From positions 1,116,001 through 1,180,000 of the forward strand of contig NZ_QBDT01000001.1 in the NCBI RefSeq assembly GCF_004124325.1: 64,000 nt of DNA, in the 5' to 3' direction. Origin of the DNA: Streptomyces sp. L2 (GTDB lineage: Bacteria; Actinomycetota; Actinomycetes; Streptomycetales; Streptomycetaceae). Both the position numbers and the translations under genes were made by a program. Below the pieces are notes generated by a model. It saw nothing but the letters and a program-made list of their open reading frames with translations. It was not told where the DNA came from and did not search any database. Positions 52,700 to 62,490 of this stretch are shown here, one piece after another (position 1 is the first letter of the stretch; each line of letters opens with the position of its first letter).

Positions 52700-54325
52700 T
52701 CAGCCGCCGTAGGTCTGGCGCAGTTCGACCTTGCGGACCTTCCCGGACACCGTCATCGGGAAGGACTCCAGCACCTGGAGCCGGCTCGGCACCTTGTAGT
52801 GGGCGAGCCGGCCCGCGCAGTAGGCGCGCAGCTCCTCCAGGGTGAGCGGGTCGGCGGGGTCGAGCGGGATGACGCAGGCGAGAACCTCCTCGCCGTACGT
52901 CTCGTGCGGCACACCGACCACCTGGACGTCGCGGATCTTGGGGTGGCCGTAGAGGAACTCCTCGATCTCGCGCGGGTAGATGTTCTCGCCGCCGCGGATG
53001 ATCATGTCCTTGATACGGCCGACGATCTCGACGTAGCCGTCCTCCCGCATGACCGCGAGGTCGCCGGTGTGCATCCAGCGGCCGGGGTCGATGGCCTCGG
53101 CGGTCTTGTCGGGCTCGTTCCAGTAGCCGAGCATCACGCTGGACCCGCGGGTGCACAACTCTCCGGCCGTGCCGCGCGGCCGGGTGACGCCGGTGGCCGG
53201 GTCGACGACCTTGACCTCCAGGTGGGGCAGGACGCGGCCGACGGTGCCGGTGCGGTGCTCCAGGTCGTCCTCGATGCGGGTCTGCAGGGAGACGGGTGAG
53301 GTCTCAGTCATGCCGTAGCAGATGGAGACCTCCTCCATGTGCATCTCGGCGACCACCCGCTTCATGACCTCCACCGGGCAGGGGGAGCCCGCCATGATGC
53401 CGGTGCGCAGCGAGGTGAGGTCGTAGGAGGCGAAGTCGGGGAGGTTCAGCTCGGCGATGAACATGGTCGGTACGCCGTACAGGGAGGTGCAGCGTTCCTG
53501 CTGGACGGCGTCCAGGGTGGCCTTCGGTTCGAAGGACGGGGCGGGGATGACCATGCAGGCGCCGTGCGAGGTGGCCGCGAGGTTGCCCATCACCATGCCG
53601 AAGCAGTGGTAGAAGGGCACCGGGATGCAGATCCGGTCCTGCTCGCTGTAGGCGACCAGCTCGCCCACGAAGAAGCCGTTGTTGAGGATGTTGTGGTGGG
53701 AGAGGGTGGCGCCCTTGGGGAAGCCGGTGGTGCCCGAGGTGTACTGGATGTTGATCGGGTCGTCGCAGGACAACTCGGCCTCGCGCGCCCGCAGTTCCTC
53801 GCGCCGGTCGTCCGTGCCGCGCGCGGTGAACTCGTCCCAGGACGGGTCGCCGATGTAGACGGTCTCCCGCAACCCGGGGCACCGGCCGCGCACTTCCTCG
53901 ACCATGGCGCGGTAGTCGCTGCTCTTGTGGCTGAGGGAGGCGAACAGCAGGGAGATCCCGGCCTGGTTCAGGACGTACTCGACCTCGTGGGTGCGGTAGG
54001 CCGGGTTGATGTTGACCATGATGGCGCCGACGCGGGCGGTGGCGTACTGGACGAGCACCCACTCGGCGCAGTTGACCGCCCAGATGCCGACCCGGTCGCC
54101 TTTGGCGACGCCGCTCGCGAGGAGCGCGTACGCGAGCCGGTCGACCTCGGCCGAGAAGGCGGTGTAGGTCCAGCGCCGGCCGGTGGGCACGTCGACCAGG
54201 GCCTCGCGGCCGGGCCAGGCGGCGACGGCCCGGTCCAGGTTGGCGCCGATGGTGTCGCCGAGCAGCGCGGTGCTGCCCGTGCCGTGCGTGTACGACAGCG
54301 GGGCCGTCGCCTGTTCCGAGGTCAC
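52700..54325 (-). CDS. Acyl-CoA synthetase (AMP-binding, FadD-like)
   Basis: An ATP-dependent fatty acyl-CoA ligase of 541 residues. The adenylate-forming motifs are A3 [20 protein letters not shown] (about 198), A5 YGMTETSP, A7 WMHTGDLA, A8 [16 protein letters not shown] and the C-terminal catalytic Lys in [14 protein letters not shown]. Its start overlaps the stop of the upstream synthetase by 4 nt (ATGA), so the two are translationally coupled. Medium- or long-chain acids are the likely substrates. Confidence 0.93.
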   Translation of the reverse strand: MTSEQATAPLSYTHGTGSTALLGDTIGANLDRAVAAWPGREALVDVPTGRRWTYTAFSAEVDRLAYALLASGVAKGDRVGIWAVNCAEWVLVQYATARVGAIMVNINPAYRTHEVEYVLNQAGISLLFASLSHKSSDYRAMVEEVRGRCPGLRETVYIGDPSWDEFTARGTDDRREELRAREAELSCDDPINIQYTSGTTGFPKGATLSHHNILNNGFFVGELVAYSEQDRICIPVPFYHCFGMVMGNLAATSHGACMVIPAPSFEPKATLDAVQQERCTSLYGVPTMFIAELNLPDFASYDLTSLRTGIMAGSPCPVEVMKRVVAEMHMEEVSICYGMTETSPVSLQTRIEDDLEHRTGTVGRVLPHLEVKVVDPATGVTRPRGTAGELCTRGSSVMLGYWNEPDKTAEAIDPGRWMHTGDLAVMREDGYVEIVGRIKDMIIRGGENIYPREIEEFLYGHPKIRDVQVVGVPHETYGEEVLACVIPLDPADPLTLEELRAYCAGRLAHYKVPSRLQVLESFPMTVSGKVRKVELRQTYGG

Positions 54326-55995
54326 CGGAAGTCCTCCTCGCGGTATTCGTCGTCCGAGCCGGCGGCCGTGGCCTCGCGCAGCTCGATCCGGCGGATCTTG
54401 CCGGAGACGGTCTTGGGCAGCGCGCCGAACTCCAGCCGGCGGACGCGCTTGTAGGGGGCGAGCACCTCACGGGAGTGCTCGAAGATCGCCTTGGCGGTGC
54501 CGGGTCCGGGCTCCCAGCCCTCGGCGAGGACGACGTACGCCTTCGGCACGGCGAGCCGCAGCTCGTCCGGGGCCGGGACGACGGCGGCCTCGGCGACCGC
54601 CTCGTGCTCCAGCAGGGCGCTCTCCAGCTCGAACGGGCTGATCTTGTAGTCGGAGGCCTTGAAGACGTCGTCGCTGCGCCCGATGTAGGTCAGGTACCCC
54701 TCGTCGTCGCGGGAGGCGACGTCGCCCGTGCGGTAGTAGCCGCCCGCCATGGCCTCGGCGGTGCGGTCCGGGTCGCCGTGGTAGCCGGTCATCAGGCCGA
54801 CGGGCCGGTCGGAGAGGTCCAGGGCGATCTCGCCCTCGGTGGCGCCGGGCGCGCCGGACACCGGGTCGAGGAGTTCCACGGTGTAGCCGGGGCTGGGGCG
54901 GCCCATGGAGCCGGTCTTCAGCGGCTGGCCGGGGCTGTTGGCGACCTGTACGGCGGTCTCGGTCTGTCCGAAGCCGTCCCGGATGGTGATGCCCCAGCTG
55001 CGCCGGACCTGCTCGATGACCTCGGGGTTGAGCGGTTCGCCGGCGGCGACGACCTCGCGGGGCGGGGTGGCGAGCTGGGTCAGGTCGGCCTGGATGAGCA
55101 TCCGCCACACGGTCGGCGGGGCGCAGAAGGTGGTGACGCCGCAGCGGTCCATCTCGGCCATCAGGCGGGCGGCGTCGAAGCGCGTGTAGTTGTGGATGAA
55201 GACGGTCGCCTCCGCGTTCCACGGCGCGAACAGGTTGGACCAGGCGTGCTTGGCCCAGCCGGGCGAGGAGATGTTCAGGTGGACGTCGCCGGGCTTGAGG
55301 CCGATCCAGTACATGGTGGCCAGGTGGCCGATGGGGTAGGAGCTGTGGGTGTGCTCGACCAGCTTGGGGCGGGCGGTGGTGCCGGACGTGAAGTACAGCA
55401 TCAGCGGGTCGTCGGCGAGGGTCGGCCCGTCGGGCACGAACCCGGCGGGGGCCGTGTACGCGTCCTCGTACGGCTCCCAGCCCTCCGCCGGCAGTCCGCC
55501 GACGCTGATCCGCGTGTAGGCGCCGGGGACGTCGTCGAACTTGGGGGTGTCCTCGGCCCGTACGATCACGTGCTTCACCCGGCCGCGGTCCACCCGGTCG
55601 CGCAGGTCGGCCGGGCCCAGCAGCGGGGTCGCCGGGATGACGACCGCGCGCAGTTTCATCGCGGCCAGCGCGGTCTCCCACAGCTCGGCCTGGTTGCCGA
55701 GCATGACGAGGACGCGGTCCTCGGCGCCGACGCCCCGGGCGCGCAGCCAGTTCGCGACCCGGTCGGAGCGCTCGGACATCTCGGCGAAGGACAGCCGGAC
55801 CTCGGTGCCGTCCTCCTCGACGATGTGCAGGGCGGTCCGGTCGTTGCCGTCGGCGATCGCGTCGAACCAGTCCAGCGCCCAGTTGAAGTGCTCGGGCCGG
55901 GGCCAGCTGAAGCCCGCGCGGGCGGTGGCGTAGTCCTCGCGGTGCTCCAGCAGGAAGTCCCGCGCCGTGCGGAACTGCTCGGTCGCCGTCGTCAT
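54322..55995 (-). CDS. Acyl-CoA synthetase (AMP-binding, medium-chain type)
   Basis: A ligase of 557 residues from ATG 55995, with AGGAGG 8 nt upstream. Motifs are [20 protein letters not shown] (A3), [10 protein letters not shown] (A5), [20 protein letters not shown] (A7-A8), [18 protein letters not shown], and the catalytic Lys in [16 protein letters not shown]. The A8 version with [12 protein letters not shown] is typical of medium-chain or propionyl/acyl-CoA synthetases. Two coupled synthetases of different subtype suggest one uptake route for several acids. Confidence 0.92.
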   Translation of the reverse strand: MTTATEQFRTARDFLLEHREDYATARAGFSWPRPEHFNWALDWFDAIADGNDRTALHIVEEDGTEVRLSFAEMSERSDRVANWLRARGVGAEDRVLVMLGNQAELWETALAAMKLRAVVIPATPLLGPADLRDRVDRGRVKHVIVRAEDTPKFDDVPGAYTRISVGGLPAEGWEPYEDAYTAPAGFVPDGPTLADDPLMLYFTSGTTARPKLVEHTHSSYPIGHLATMYWIGLKPGDVHLNISSPGWAKHAWSNLFAPWNAEATVFIHNYTRFDAARLMAEMDRCGVTTFCAPPTVWRMLIQADLTQLATPPREVVAAGEPLNPEVIEQVRRSWGITIRDGFGQTETAVQVANSPGQPLKTGSMGRPSPGYTVELLDPVSGAPGATEGEIALDLSDRPVGLMTGYHGDPDRTAEAMAGGYYRTGDVASRDDEGYLTYIGRSDDVFKASDYKISPFELESALLEHEAVAEAAVVPAPDELRLAVPKAYVVLAEGWEPGPGTAKAIFEHSREVLAPYKRVRRLEFGALPKTVSGKIRRIELREATAAGSDDEYREEDFR

Positions 55996-56180
55996 CCGTC
56001 CTCCTCGTTCCTGGGCCGTGCGCCTGCGCGCACGCTCCGCCCGTCGCACGCCCCGGCTCACTCCCCTGTTCCGGACCATTGCCGGGCGGCTCTCTGGCAT
56101 CGTCTAATCCGTGATGCATGTCTCACTACCCCCGAACGGGGGTGTGGACCGCGCACGGGCCGCGTCGAAGGGGTGAACAG

Positions 56181-57035
56181 GTGACAGCAGACGGCGTGGC
56201 GGCGGTGGAGATACGGAGCGCGCTGGCCCGGCTGCGGCGCGGGACGGGTCTCCCGGTCGCCTTCGGCGGGCTGGTCGAGGCGGGCAGGCCGCAGATCCGC
56301 ATCAGCGAGCTGAGCGGCACGCACACCGCCTCGCTCAGCGCGCTCGCGGTGACCTCCGGCAACGGGCTGGGTGGCCGGGCGGTGGCGCTGGCCCGGCCGT
56401 GCGCGGTCACGGACTACGCCGGTTCCCGCCAGATCAGCCACGAGTACGACGCGCCGGTGGCCGCGGAGGGCATCCGCTCGGTGCTCGCGGTGCCGGTGGT
56501 GGTGCGGCGCCGGGTGCGCGGGGTGCTGTACGGCGCGCTCCGTGCGGCGCAGCCGCTGGGCGACCGCACGCTGGGCGCGGCGGTGGCGGCGGCGCGGGAC
56601 GTGGAGCAGGCGCTGGTGGTGCGGGACGAGGCGCGGGCGCTGGTGTCGGCGGCGGGTGCCGGGGCCGCCGGGGCGGTGCCGGAAGCACGGCCGGAGCCGG
56701 GGGCGGGGGCGGCCCGGGAGCAGGTGCGGGAGGCCCATGCTGCGCTGCGCGCCCTGGCCCCGCGGATCGCCGACCCCGAACTGCGGGCCGAACTCCTCGC
56801 GGCGTGCGGGCTGCTGGCCGAGGAGCGCCGGTCCGGCGGCGCGAGTCTGGCGCCGCGCGAGCTGGACGTGCTCTCCTGGGTGGCGGCGGGCGCCACCAAC
56901 GCGGGGGTGGCCGAACGGCTGGGACTGCGCCCGGAGACGGTGAAGGGCTATCTGCGCTCGGCGATGCGGAAGCTGGGCGCCCACACGCGAGGGGAGGCGG
57001 TGACGGCGGCCCGCCGGGCGGGGCTGCTGCCGTAG
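56181..57035 (+). CDS. GAF-domain LuxR-type regulator
   Basis: A regulator of 284 residues from GTG 56181, with GAAGGGG upstream. A GAF-like sensor domain fills about 10-155 (LPVAFGGLVEAGRPQIRIS, VTDYAGSRQISHEYDAPVAA, RSVLAVPVVVRRRVRGVLYG). A helical linker and a C-terminal LuxR HTH follow (about 225-284: LAPRELDVLSWVAAGATNAG, then RLGLRPETVKGYLRSAMRKL). It is divergent from the acyl-CoA synthetase pair and probably controls it. A ligand such as a fatty acid or CoA ester is only a guess. Confidence 0.9.
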   Translation: MTADGVAAVEIRSALARLRRGTGLPVAFGGLVEAGRPQIRISELSGTHTASLSALAVTSGNGLGGRAVALARPCAVTDYAGSRQISHEYDAPVAAEGIRSVLAVPVVVRRRVRGVLYGALRAAQPLGDRTLGAAVAAARDVEQALVVRDEARALVSAAGAGAAGAVPEARPEPGAGAAREQVREAHAALRALAPRIADPELRAELLAACGLLAEERRSGGASLAPRELDVLSWVAAGATNAGVAERLGLRPETVKGYLRSAMRKLGAHTRGEAVTAARRAGLLP

Positions 57036-57195
57036 TGCCCCGCGGCGGTAAGGAACCCTTCCGGTTGATGCGGGTAGCGCGCTGAATTCGACTTTCTTTG
57101 ACCGTTTGTTATTTCCCTCACCACGGCTTCCGTCCGGGTTTCCAGGATCGTTGCCTAGAATTTGGCCCGGACACGACACGAGGGGAGCGGTGACC

Positions 57196-60024
57196 GTGCG
57201 ACGGGACTTCCAGGAGCCTGCCCGATGCCGCCCCGACCTGCTCATCGGCCGCGACGAACTGTTCACCGGCGCCCGCGACCAGCTCGCCGCCGGCGGCAGC
57301 GTGCTGCTCCACGGCCCCGCCGGAATTGGGAAATCGACGGTCCTGCGGGCATTGGCCGAGGAATACGGCGCCACCGCCCGGACGGTGTTGCGCTGCTCGG
57401 CCACCGAGTCCGAATCGCACCTCCCCTTCCTCGCCCTCGCCGACCTCCTCGGCCTGGTCCTCGACGAGGTGAGCCCCGGGCTGCCCGCCGCCCAGCGCAC
57501 CGCCCTGGAGTCGGCGCTCACCGGCCGCGGCGAGTCCAGCCTCCAGCGCGACGGCCTCGCCCTGCGCCTCGCCGTGCTCTCCGCGCTCCGCGCGCTCGCC
57601 GCCGAGGGTCCCGTCCTGGTCGTCGCCGACGATCTGCAGTGGCTGGATCCGGCCAGCGCCGAACTGCTCGGCTTCGCCGCCCGCCGGCTCGGCGGCACCC
57701 CGGTGCAGCTGCTGTGCGCGACCCGGACGGTCAGCAAGGAGAGCCAGGAGTACGACCGCCACCTGCGTGCCTGCCCGCCGGACACCCTCTCCGTCCGCCT
57801 CGGCCCGCTCTCCCGCGCCCAGGTCGCCCAGCTCCTCGACCACCGCGGCCACGGCGGACTGCCCCGCTCCACGGTCCGCGACATCCACCGCACCAGCGGC
57901 GGCAACCCGCTGTTCGCCCTGGAGCTGGGCCGCGCCCTCGCCGACAGCCCCACCCCGCCCCGGCCGGGCGAGCCGCTGCCGGTGCCGACCTCGCTGCGCG
58001 CCCTGGTGCTCAGCCGGCTGGACATGCTGTCGGTGGAGGCCCGCCGCACCCTGCTGGTGGCCAGTGCCGGCGCCCGCCCCACCGCCGCCCTGCTGCACGC
58101 GGCCGGCCGGGGCAACGCCGAGGCCGAGTGCGCCCAGGCCGCCGAACTCGGGCTGCTGGCCCCCGAGGCGGAGGGCCAGGCCATCCGGTTCGCGCACCCG
58201 CTGATCTCCGCCGCGCTCTACGCCGAGACGCCCGCCCAGGAACGCCGGGCCGCGCACGCCGCCCTGTCCACGGCGGCCTTCGACCCCATCGAACGGGCCC
58301 GGCACCTGGCCCTCGCCACCACCGGCACCGACCCCGAGGTGGCCGCCCGGCTCGCCGAGGCCGCGGCCCTCGCCCGGGACCGGGGCGCACCCTCGGTCGC
58401 CGCCCAGCTGGGGCTGCTCGCCGCCCGGCACAGCCCGGCCGGCACCGCGCCCGGCCCGGAGGAGCGGCGGCTGCAGGCCGCCGAGGACGCGATCACCGCC
58501 GGCGAGGTCGACCTGGCCCGGGACATCGCCCGCGAGGTGCTGACCCGGACGACCGTGCCCGCCGAACGGGTGCGGGCCTGGATCATCGTCATCGACACCG
58601 CCGGACACACCATGGCCGAGGTCGACGCCGCCTTCCCGCAGGCCCTCGCCGACGCCGGCGACGACCCGCGGCTGCTCGCCCTGGTCCACTACCAGCTGGC
58701 CTGGCGGGCCCTGATCGTGCAGGGCGACTTCACCGAGGCCCGCGAGGCCGCCGCGCACGCCGCCGGACTGGCCGCGCGGGGCGCCGACCGGCGCACCGAA
58801 CTCCTCGCGCTCGCCTTCCAGGCCCAGACCGAGACCCTGATGGGCCATCCGGAGGCCCCGCAGACGATCCAGCGCGCCCTGAAGGAGCCCCAGGACCCGG
58901 GGGTGGCCTGCCACCACAACGGCGCGGTCAGCGCCCGGTTCCGCTGGCAGATCATGGGCGACCAGCTGTCCGAGGCCCGGGCGACGGTCACCGGGCTGCT
59001 GCGCGAGGTGCGCCGGCGCGGCTCGGTGGAGAGCGAGGTGCACTTCGTGCGCTGCCTCGCCGAGACCGAACTGCACGCCGGGCACTGCGGCCGCGCCCTG
59101 GAACTCGCCCACGAGGGGCTGCGCCTGGCCCGCGACTCCGGGATCGGCGAGACCGCCTCGGCGATGCTCACCTCGCTGGCCGAGGCCGCCGGCGGGGACG
59201 TGGACCGGGCCCTGGCCCTCGCCCGGGAGGCCGTCGAGCACGCCGGGCAGGACGGCGACCAGATGTACCTCTCCCGGGCCCTGGCCGCCCTCGGCCACGC
59301 CCAGTTGGTGGCCGGCGACCCGGCCGGCACCGTCCGCTCGCTGCGCCGGGTGCGCCGGCTGGAGCTGGACCTCGGCGTCACCGACCCGGCACGCGGCCGC
59401 TGGCACGCCGACCTGGCCGAGGCACTGGTCCGGGTGGGTGAACCCGACGAGGCGCAGGACGTCATCGACACGAGCCGCGAGCACGCGCTGCGGCTGGGCC
59501 GGGACAGCGTCCTCGGCGTCCTGGACCGGGCCGAGGGCCTGGTGCTGGCCGCCCGGGGCGAGAAGGAGGCCGCCGTGGAGCGGCTGACCTCCGCTCAGGA
59601 CCGGCTCGGCAAGCTCGGCTACGGCCTGGAGGAGGCGCGGGCCGCGTTCGCGCTGGCCCGGCTGCGCACCGGCCCCGCCGAGCCGAACGCGCGGCGCGCG
59701 GCGGCGTACGACGAGGCGACCCGGCTGTTCCGCCGCTGCCGGGCGCTGCCGTGGTTGCGCCAGGTGGACGAGGCACTCACCCCCCGGGAGCCGGATCCGG
59801 CGCTGCCGGCGCCGCAGGCCCCGGACGCCCTGGAGGGCCTGGCGTCGATGGAGCGTCAGGTCGCCTCGCTGGTCATGGAGGGCGCCACCAACCGGGAGAT
59901 CGCGGCCCGGCTGTTCGTCAGTGTGAAGACGGTGGAGGCCACGCTGACCCGCGTCTACCGCAAGCTGGGGATCCGGTCGCGGGTCGACATCGTCCGATTG
60001 GCGGCAGGTCGCCGCGCGGACTGA
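57196..60024 (+). CDS. LAL-type large ATP-binding LuxR regulator
   Basis: A very large transcription factor of 942 residues from GTG 57196, 8 nt after GGGGAG; GTG 57190 is an alternative. The AAA/NTPase domain has Walker A LHGPAGIGKSTV (about 45) and Walker B VLVVADDLQWLD (about 150). A long helical TPR-like middle follows. The C-terminal LuxR HTH (about 880-940) contains SLVMEGATNREIAARLFVSVKTVEA. LAL proteins activate pathway genes in Streptomyces. No operon partner is visible, and the target genes are unknown. Confidence 0.93.
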   Translation: MRRDFQEPARCRPDLLIGRDELFTGARDQLAAGGSVLLHGPAGIGKSTVLRALAEEYGATARTVLRCSATESESHLPFLALADLLGLVLDEVSPGLPAAQRTALESALTGRGESSLQRDGLALRLAVLSALRALAAEGPVLVVADDLQWLDPASAELLGFAARRLGGTPVQLLCATRTVSKESQEYDRHLRACPPDTLSVRLGPLSRAQVAQLLDHRGHGGLPRSTVRDIHRTSGGNPLFALELGRALADSPTPPRPGEPLPVPTSLRALVLSRLDMLSVEARRTLLVASAGARPTAALLHAAGRGNAEAECAQAAELGLLAPEAEGQAIRFAHPLISAALYAETPAQERRAAHAALSTAAFDPIERARHLALATTGTDPEVAARLAEAAALARDRGAPSVAAQLGLLAARHSPAGTAPGPEERRLQAAEDAITAGEVDLARDIAREVLTRTTVPAERVRAWIIVIDTAGHTMAEVDAAFPQALADAGDDPRLLALVHYQLAWRALIVQGDFTEAREAAAHAAGLAARGADRRTELLALAFQAQTETLMGHPEAPQTIQRALKEPQDPGVACHHNGAVSARFRWQIMGDQLSEARATVTGLLREVRRRGSVESEVHFVRCLAETELHAGHCGRALELAHEGLRLARDSGIGETASAMLTSLAEAAGGDVDRALALAREAVEHAGQDGDQMYLSRALAALGHAQLVAGDPAGTVRSLRRVRRLELDLGVTDPARGRWHADLAEALVRVGEPDEAQDVIDTSREHALRLGRDSVLGVLDRAEGLVLAARGEKEAAVERLTSAQDRLGKLGYGLEEARAAFALARLRTGPAEPNARRAAAYDEATRLFRRCRALPWLRQVDEALTPREPDPALPAPQAPDALEGLASMERQVASLVMEGATNREIAARLFVSVKTVEATLTRVYRKLGIRSRVDIVRLAAGRRAD

Positions 60025-60075
60025 GGCGGGTCCTTGTTGACTGGGCCGCAGACCGAGGGTTTTCCCTCCCCCGGC

Positions 60076-60110
60076 CCCCCTAGGGGGTTCCCTCATTGGG
60101 AGGCGGGAGT
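60076..60110. promoter_or_regulatory. Palindromic region upstream of the trypsin gene
   Basis: CCCCCTAGGGGG (60076-60087) is a perfect 12-bp palindrome between the LAL stop and the trypsin gene, and TCCCTCATTGGGA follows. It may end the LAL transcript or bind a regulator. Confidence 0.4.
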
Positions 60111-60222
60111 TCGGGTCCTAGCTTAATGAGCGTGCCGCTCGCCCGGGCACACGGGGGTCGGTCCCGCGACCCCCGTGCTCACCCCGTCGAGACCCCCACC
60201 GGCAACCCCCACGAGGAGACGC

Positions 60223-61014
60223 ATGTTCGGGACCAGACGTGCCAGACCACTCGCCGCGACACTGGTGGCGACGGCCGCCGCCGCGGCCACCGCGCTGATC
60301 GCCTCCCCCACGGCGACCGCCGCACCCCAGCCCATCGTGGGCGGTACGACCACCACGACCGCCGCGTACCCGTTCATGATGCAGATCACCGACGCCGCCG
60401 GTAACCAGTTCTGCGGCGGCACCCTGGTCGCCCCCACGAAGGTCGTCACCGCCGCGCACTGCATGGTCGGCGAGAGCCCGAACGGGGTCCGCGTGGTCGG
60501 CGGCCGCACCTACCTCAACGGCACCGACGGCACCGTCGCCAAGGTGAGCAGGATCTGGGTGAACCCGGACTACACCGACGCCACCAACGGCGACGACGTG
60601 GCCGTCATCACCCTGGCGTCGTCGATGCCGTACACGGCCGCGAAGTACGTGTCCTCCTCGGACACCGGGGTGTACGCGGCCGGCACCACCGCCCGGATCC
60701 TCGGGTGGGGCACCACCTCGGAGAACGGCGGCTCCTCCAACCAGCTGCGGACCGCGACCGTCCCGGTCGTGGCCGACGCCGGCTGCGGGAGCGCCTACGG
60801 TTCGGACTTCGTCCAGTCCGACATGGTTTGCGCCGGATACACGTCCGGCGGCGTAGACACCTGCCAGGGCGACAGCGGCGGTCCCCTGCTTGTCGGGGGC
60901 GTCCTGGCAGGGATCACTTCCTGGGGCGAGGGGTGCGCGGAGGCGGGCTACCCGGGTGTGTACACCCGGCTGGCCGCCTTCTCGGACCTGGTGACCGAGC
61001 AGGTCGGCTCGTAA
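60223..61014 (+). CDS. Secreted trypsin-like serine protease
   Basis: A chymotrypsin-fold protease of 263 residues from ATG 60223, with GAGGAG upstream. A signal peptide (about 1-36) and a very short pro-region end in APQPIVGG, the activation site with the new N terminus IVGG. The catalytic triad is His in TAAHC, Asp in NGDDVAVI and Ser in TCQGDSGGPLL. The Asp six residues before that Ser gives Arg/Lys preference, as in S. griseus trypsin. The Cys residues pair as in trypsins. Confidence 0.96.
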   Translation: MFGTRRARPLAATLVATAAAAATALIASPTATAAPQPIVGGTTTTTAAYPFMMQITDAAGNQFCGGTLVAPTKVVTAAHCMVGESPNGVRVVGGRTYLNGTDGTVAKVSRIWVNPDYTDATNGDDVAVITLASSMPYTAAKYVSSSDTGVYAAGTTARILGWGTTSENGGSSNQLRTATVPVVADAGCGSAYGSDFVQSDMVCAGYTSGGVDTCQGDSGGPLLVGGVLAGITSWGEGCAEAGYPGVYTRLAAFSDLVTEQVGS

Positions 61015-61057
61015 CCCGGAAGAAGGACACCTGAGCACCCCTCAGGTAGATGCCAGG

Positions 61058-61096
61058 GGGGCGTTGCGAGCCACCACGAGCGGCCCGCAACGCCTC
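61058..61096. terminator. Terminator between trypsin and tautomerase genes
   Basis: GGCGTTGCG (61060-61068) pairs with CGCAACGCC (61086-61094) over a 17-nt loop that can form further pairs. The flanking genes are convergent. Confidence 0.65.
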
Positions 61097-61152
61097 CCTA
61101 TCCATGTGCCGGCCCCTGCCCGGGCCCCGTCCCCCGTCCGGGGCCCGCGCTC

Positions 61153-61190
61153 GTGCGGCTACCGGTCGGCGGTGCGGCTACCGGTCGGTG
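61153..61190. repeat. 19-bp tandem duplication over a stop codon
   Basis: GTGCGGCTACCGGTCGGCG (61153-61171) and GTGCGGCTACCGGTCGGTG (61172-61190) differ by one base. The second copy holds the last codons and TAG of the tautomerase gene. The first lies just beyond it. Confidence 0.85.
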
Positions 61191-61360
61191 GTGAGCTTTC
61201 CGGCCACGCCCCAGCTGTCCGCGGGGACCTCGTGGATCCACACCTGCACGGACTCCGCGGGGACCGCGAGCGCGTCGACGAACGCGTCGGTGACCCGCTT
61301 GACCAGGTCCCGCTTCAGCTCGGTGTCACGGGGGCCCTGCTGGATGGTGACGATCGGCAT
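61178..61360 (-). CDS. 4-Oxalocrotonate tautomerase family protein
   Basis: A 60-residue tautomerase with Pro directly after the initiator Met (MPIVTIQQGPRD). Pro1 acts as the catalytic base in this family. The remaining pattern, ELKRDLVKRVTDAFVDALAV and VQVWIHEVPADSWGVAGK, fits 4-OT proteins that assemble as hexamers. A LysR gene lies immediately upstream on the same strand. The natural substrate is unknown. Confidence 0.9.
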   Translation of the reverse strand: MPIVTIQQGPRDTELKRDLVKRVTDAFVDALAVPAESVQVWIHEVPADSWGVAGKLTTDR

Positions 61361-61463
61361 GACTGCACTCCCTTGATCGGCCGTTGCCCGGCGCTCCTTC
61401 TCGGTGGGTCCAGTCCATCGCGGGACGCGTCCGGGACCAAGGGCCAGTCGGCGACCGCAGCGA

Positions 61464-62330
61464 TCAGCTTTCGTGATCGCCGCAGGCCGTCAGCAGGTCC
61501 TCCAGGTGCGGGGTGGGGTCGGTGGCGGAGACGGCGAGGCCGGTGGCGAGGGCCAGGCCGGGCGCGCGGAAGGGCACGTAGGCGACGCGCGGGGTGTGCA
61601 GCACGCGCGCGTGGGAGGCGTAGACGACCGTCCACAGGGGGCGGGCGCCGATGGTGGCCAGGGTGTTCTGCAGGGACCCGTTGACCGCCGCGGGCACGGG
61701 CTCGAACCCGGCGTCGTGGCAGGCGCCGACGACCAGGTCGACCAGGGCGGGGTTGTCGCGGCGGGCGGTCAGGGCGAGGGGCAGCCCGGCCAGGTCCGCC
61801 AGGTCGATCTCGGGCCGCGTGGCGAGCGGGTGCGTGGCGGGGACCGCGGCGACCAGCGGATCGGGCCACAGCGGCAGCACCCGGACGCCGGGCGGCGGCT
61901 CGGCCGCCCGGACGAACGCGGCGTCCAGTCCGCCGACGGCGACCCGGGCCAGCCGCTCGGACACCGGCAGGGAGACCAGGTCGACCGGCACGTCCGGCGC
62001 CCGTGCGGCGAAGGCGGCGAGCACCCGGTCCAAGTGGGCGCCGAGCCCGGTGCAGGTGCCGAGGCGCAGTCCGGCCGGCGCCGCCACGGCCGCCCTGGCC
62101 CGGTCGGCCGCCGCGAGCACCGCCCGCGCCTCGGGCAGCAGCCGCTCCCCCGCCCCGGTCAGCCGCACCCGGCGCGGCGAGCGGTCGAACAGCTCGGCAC
62201 CCAGCTCCCGCTCCAGCCGCTGTATCTGCTGACTGACCGCCGACTGCACGATATGCAGCCGCTCGGCCGCCCTCCCGAAGTGCAACTCCTCGGCGACGGC
62301 GACGAAGTAGCTGAGCTGCCGCAGTTCCAT
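61464..62330 (-). CDS. LysR-family transcriptional regulator
   Basis: A regulator of 288 residues. The N-terminal HTH (about 1-60) reads LRQLSYFVAVAEELHFGRAA and HIVQSAVSQQIQRLERELGA. The substrate-binding domain spans about 88-285. It lies 103 bp upstream of the tautomerase gene and may control it, and it is divergent from corA. Many LysR proteins act on the divergent promoter. Confidence 0.92.
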   Translation of the reverse strand: MELRQLSYFVAVAEELHFGRAAERLHIVQSAVSQQIQRLERELGAELFDRSPRRVRLTGAGERLLPEARAVLAAADRARAAVAAPAGLRLGTCTGLGAHLDRVLAAFAARAPDVPVDLVSLPVSERLARVAVGGLDAAFVRAAEPPPGVRVLPLWPDPLVAAVPATHPLATRPEIDLADLAGLPLALTARRDNPALVDLVVGACHDAGFEPVPAAVNGSLQNTLATIGARPLWTVVYASHARVLHTPRVAYVPFRAPGLALATGLAVSATDPTPHLEDLLTACGDHES

Positions 62331-62365
62331 GGGGCGACTGTAGACGCCCCTCCCCGACCAGGAGG

Positions 62366-62384
62366 GTGCGGGACTGCGCGACGA
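62366..62384. repeat. Degenerate dispersed-repeat remnant
   Basis: GTGCGGGACTGCGCGACGA matches the GCGGGGAACTGCGCGACCA core of the dispersed repeat with a few changes. It lies between the LysR and corA genes. Confidence 0.4.
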
Positions 62385-62490
62385 ACCCCGACCGGCCCGC
62401 GGCCGACGTACCGTCCCGCCCGGCGGTGCGGATGGCTATCCTCCTCATACCGGCCGCGATCACACCGCGGGCTCGACCGAGAGGCACCTC

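Noticed and set aside
57118..60096. A 992-codon minus-strand frame opposite the LAL regulator
   Set aside because: Same artefact of GC-rich third positions. The product is Gly/Val/Arg-rich with no domain.
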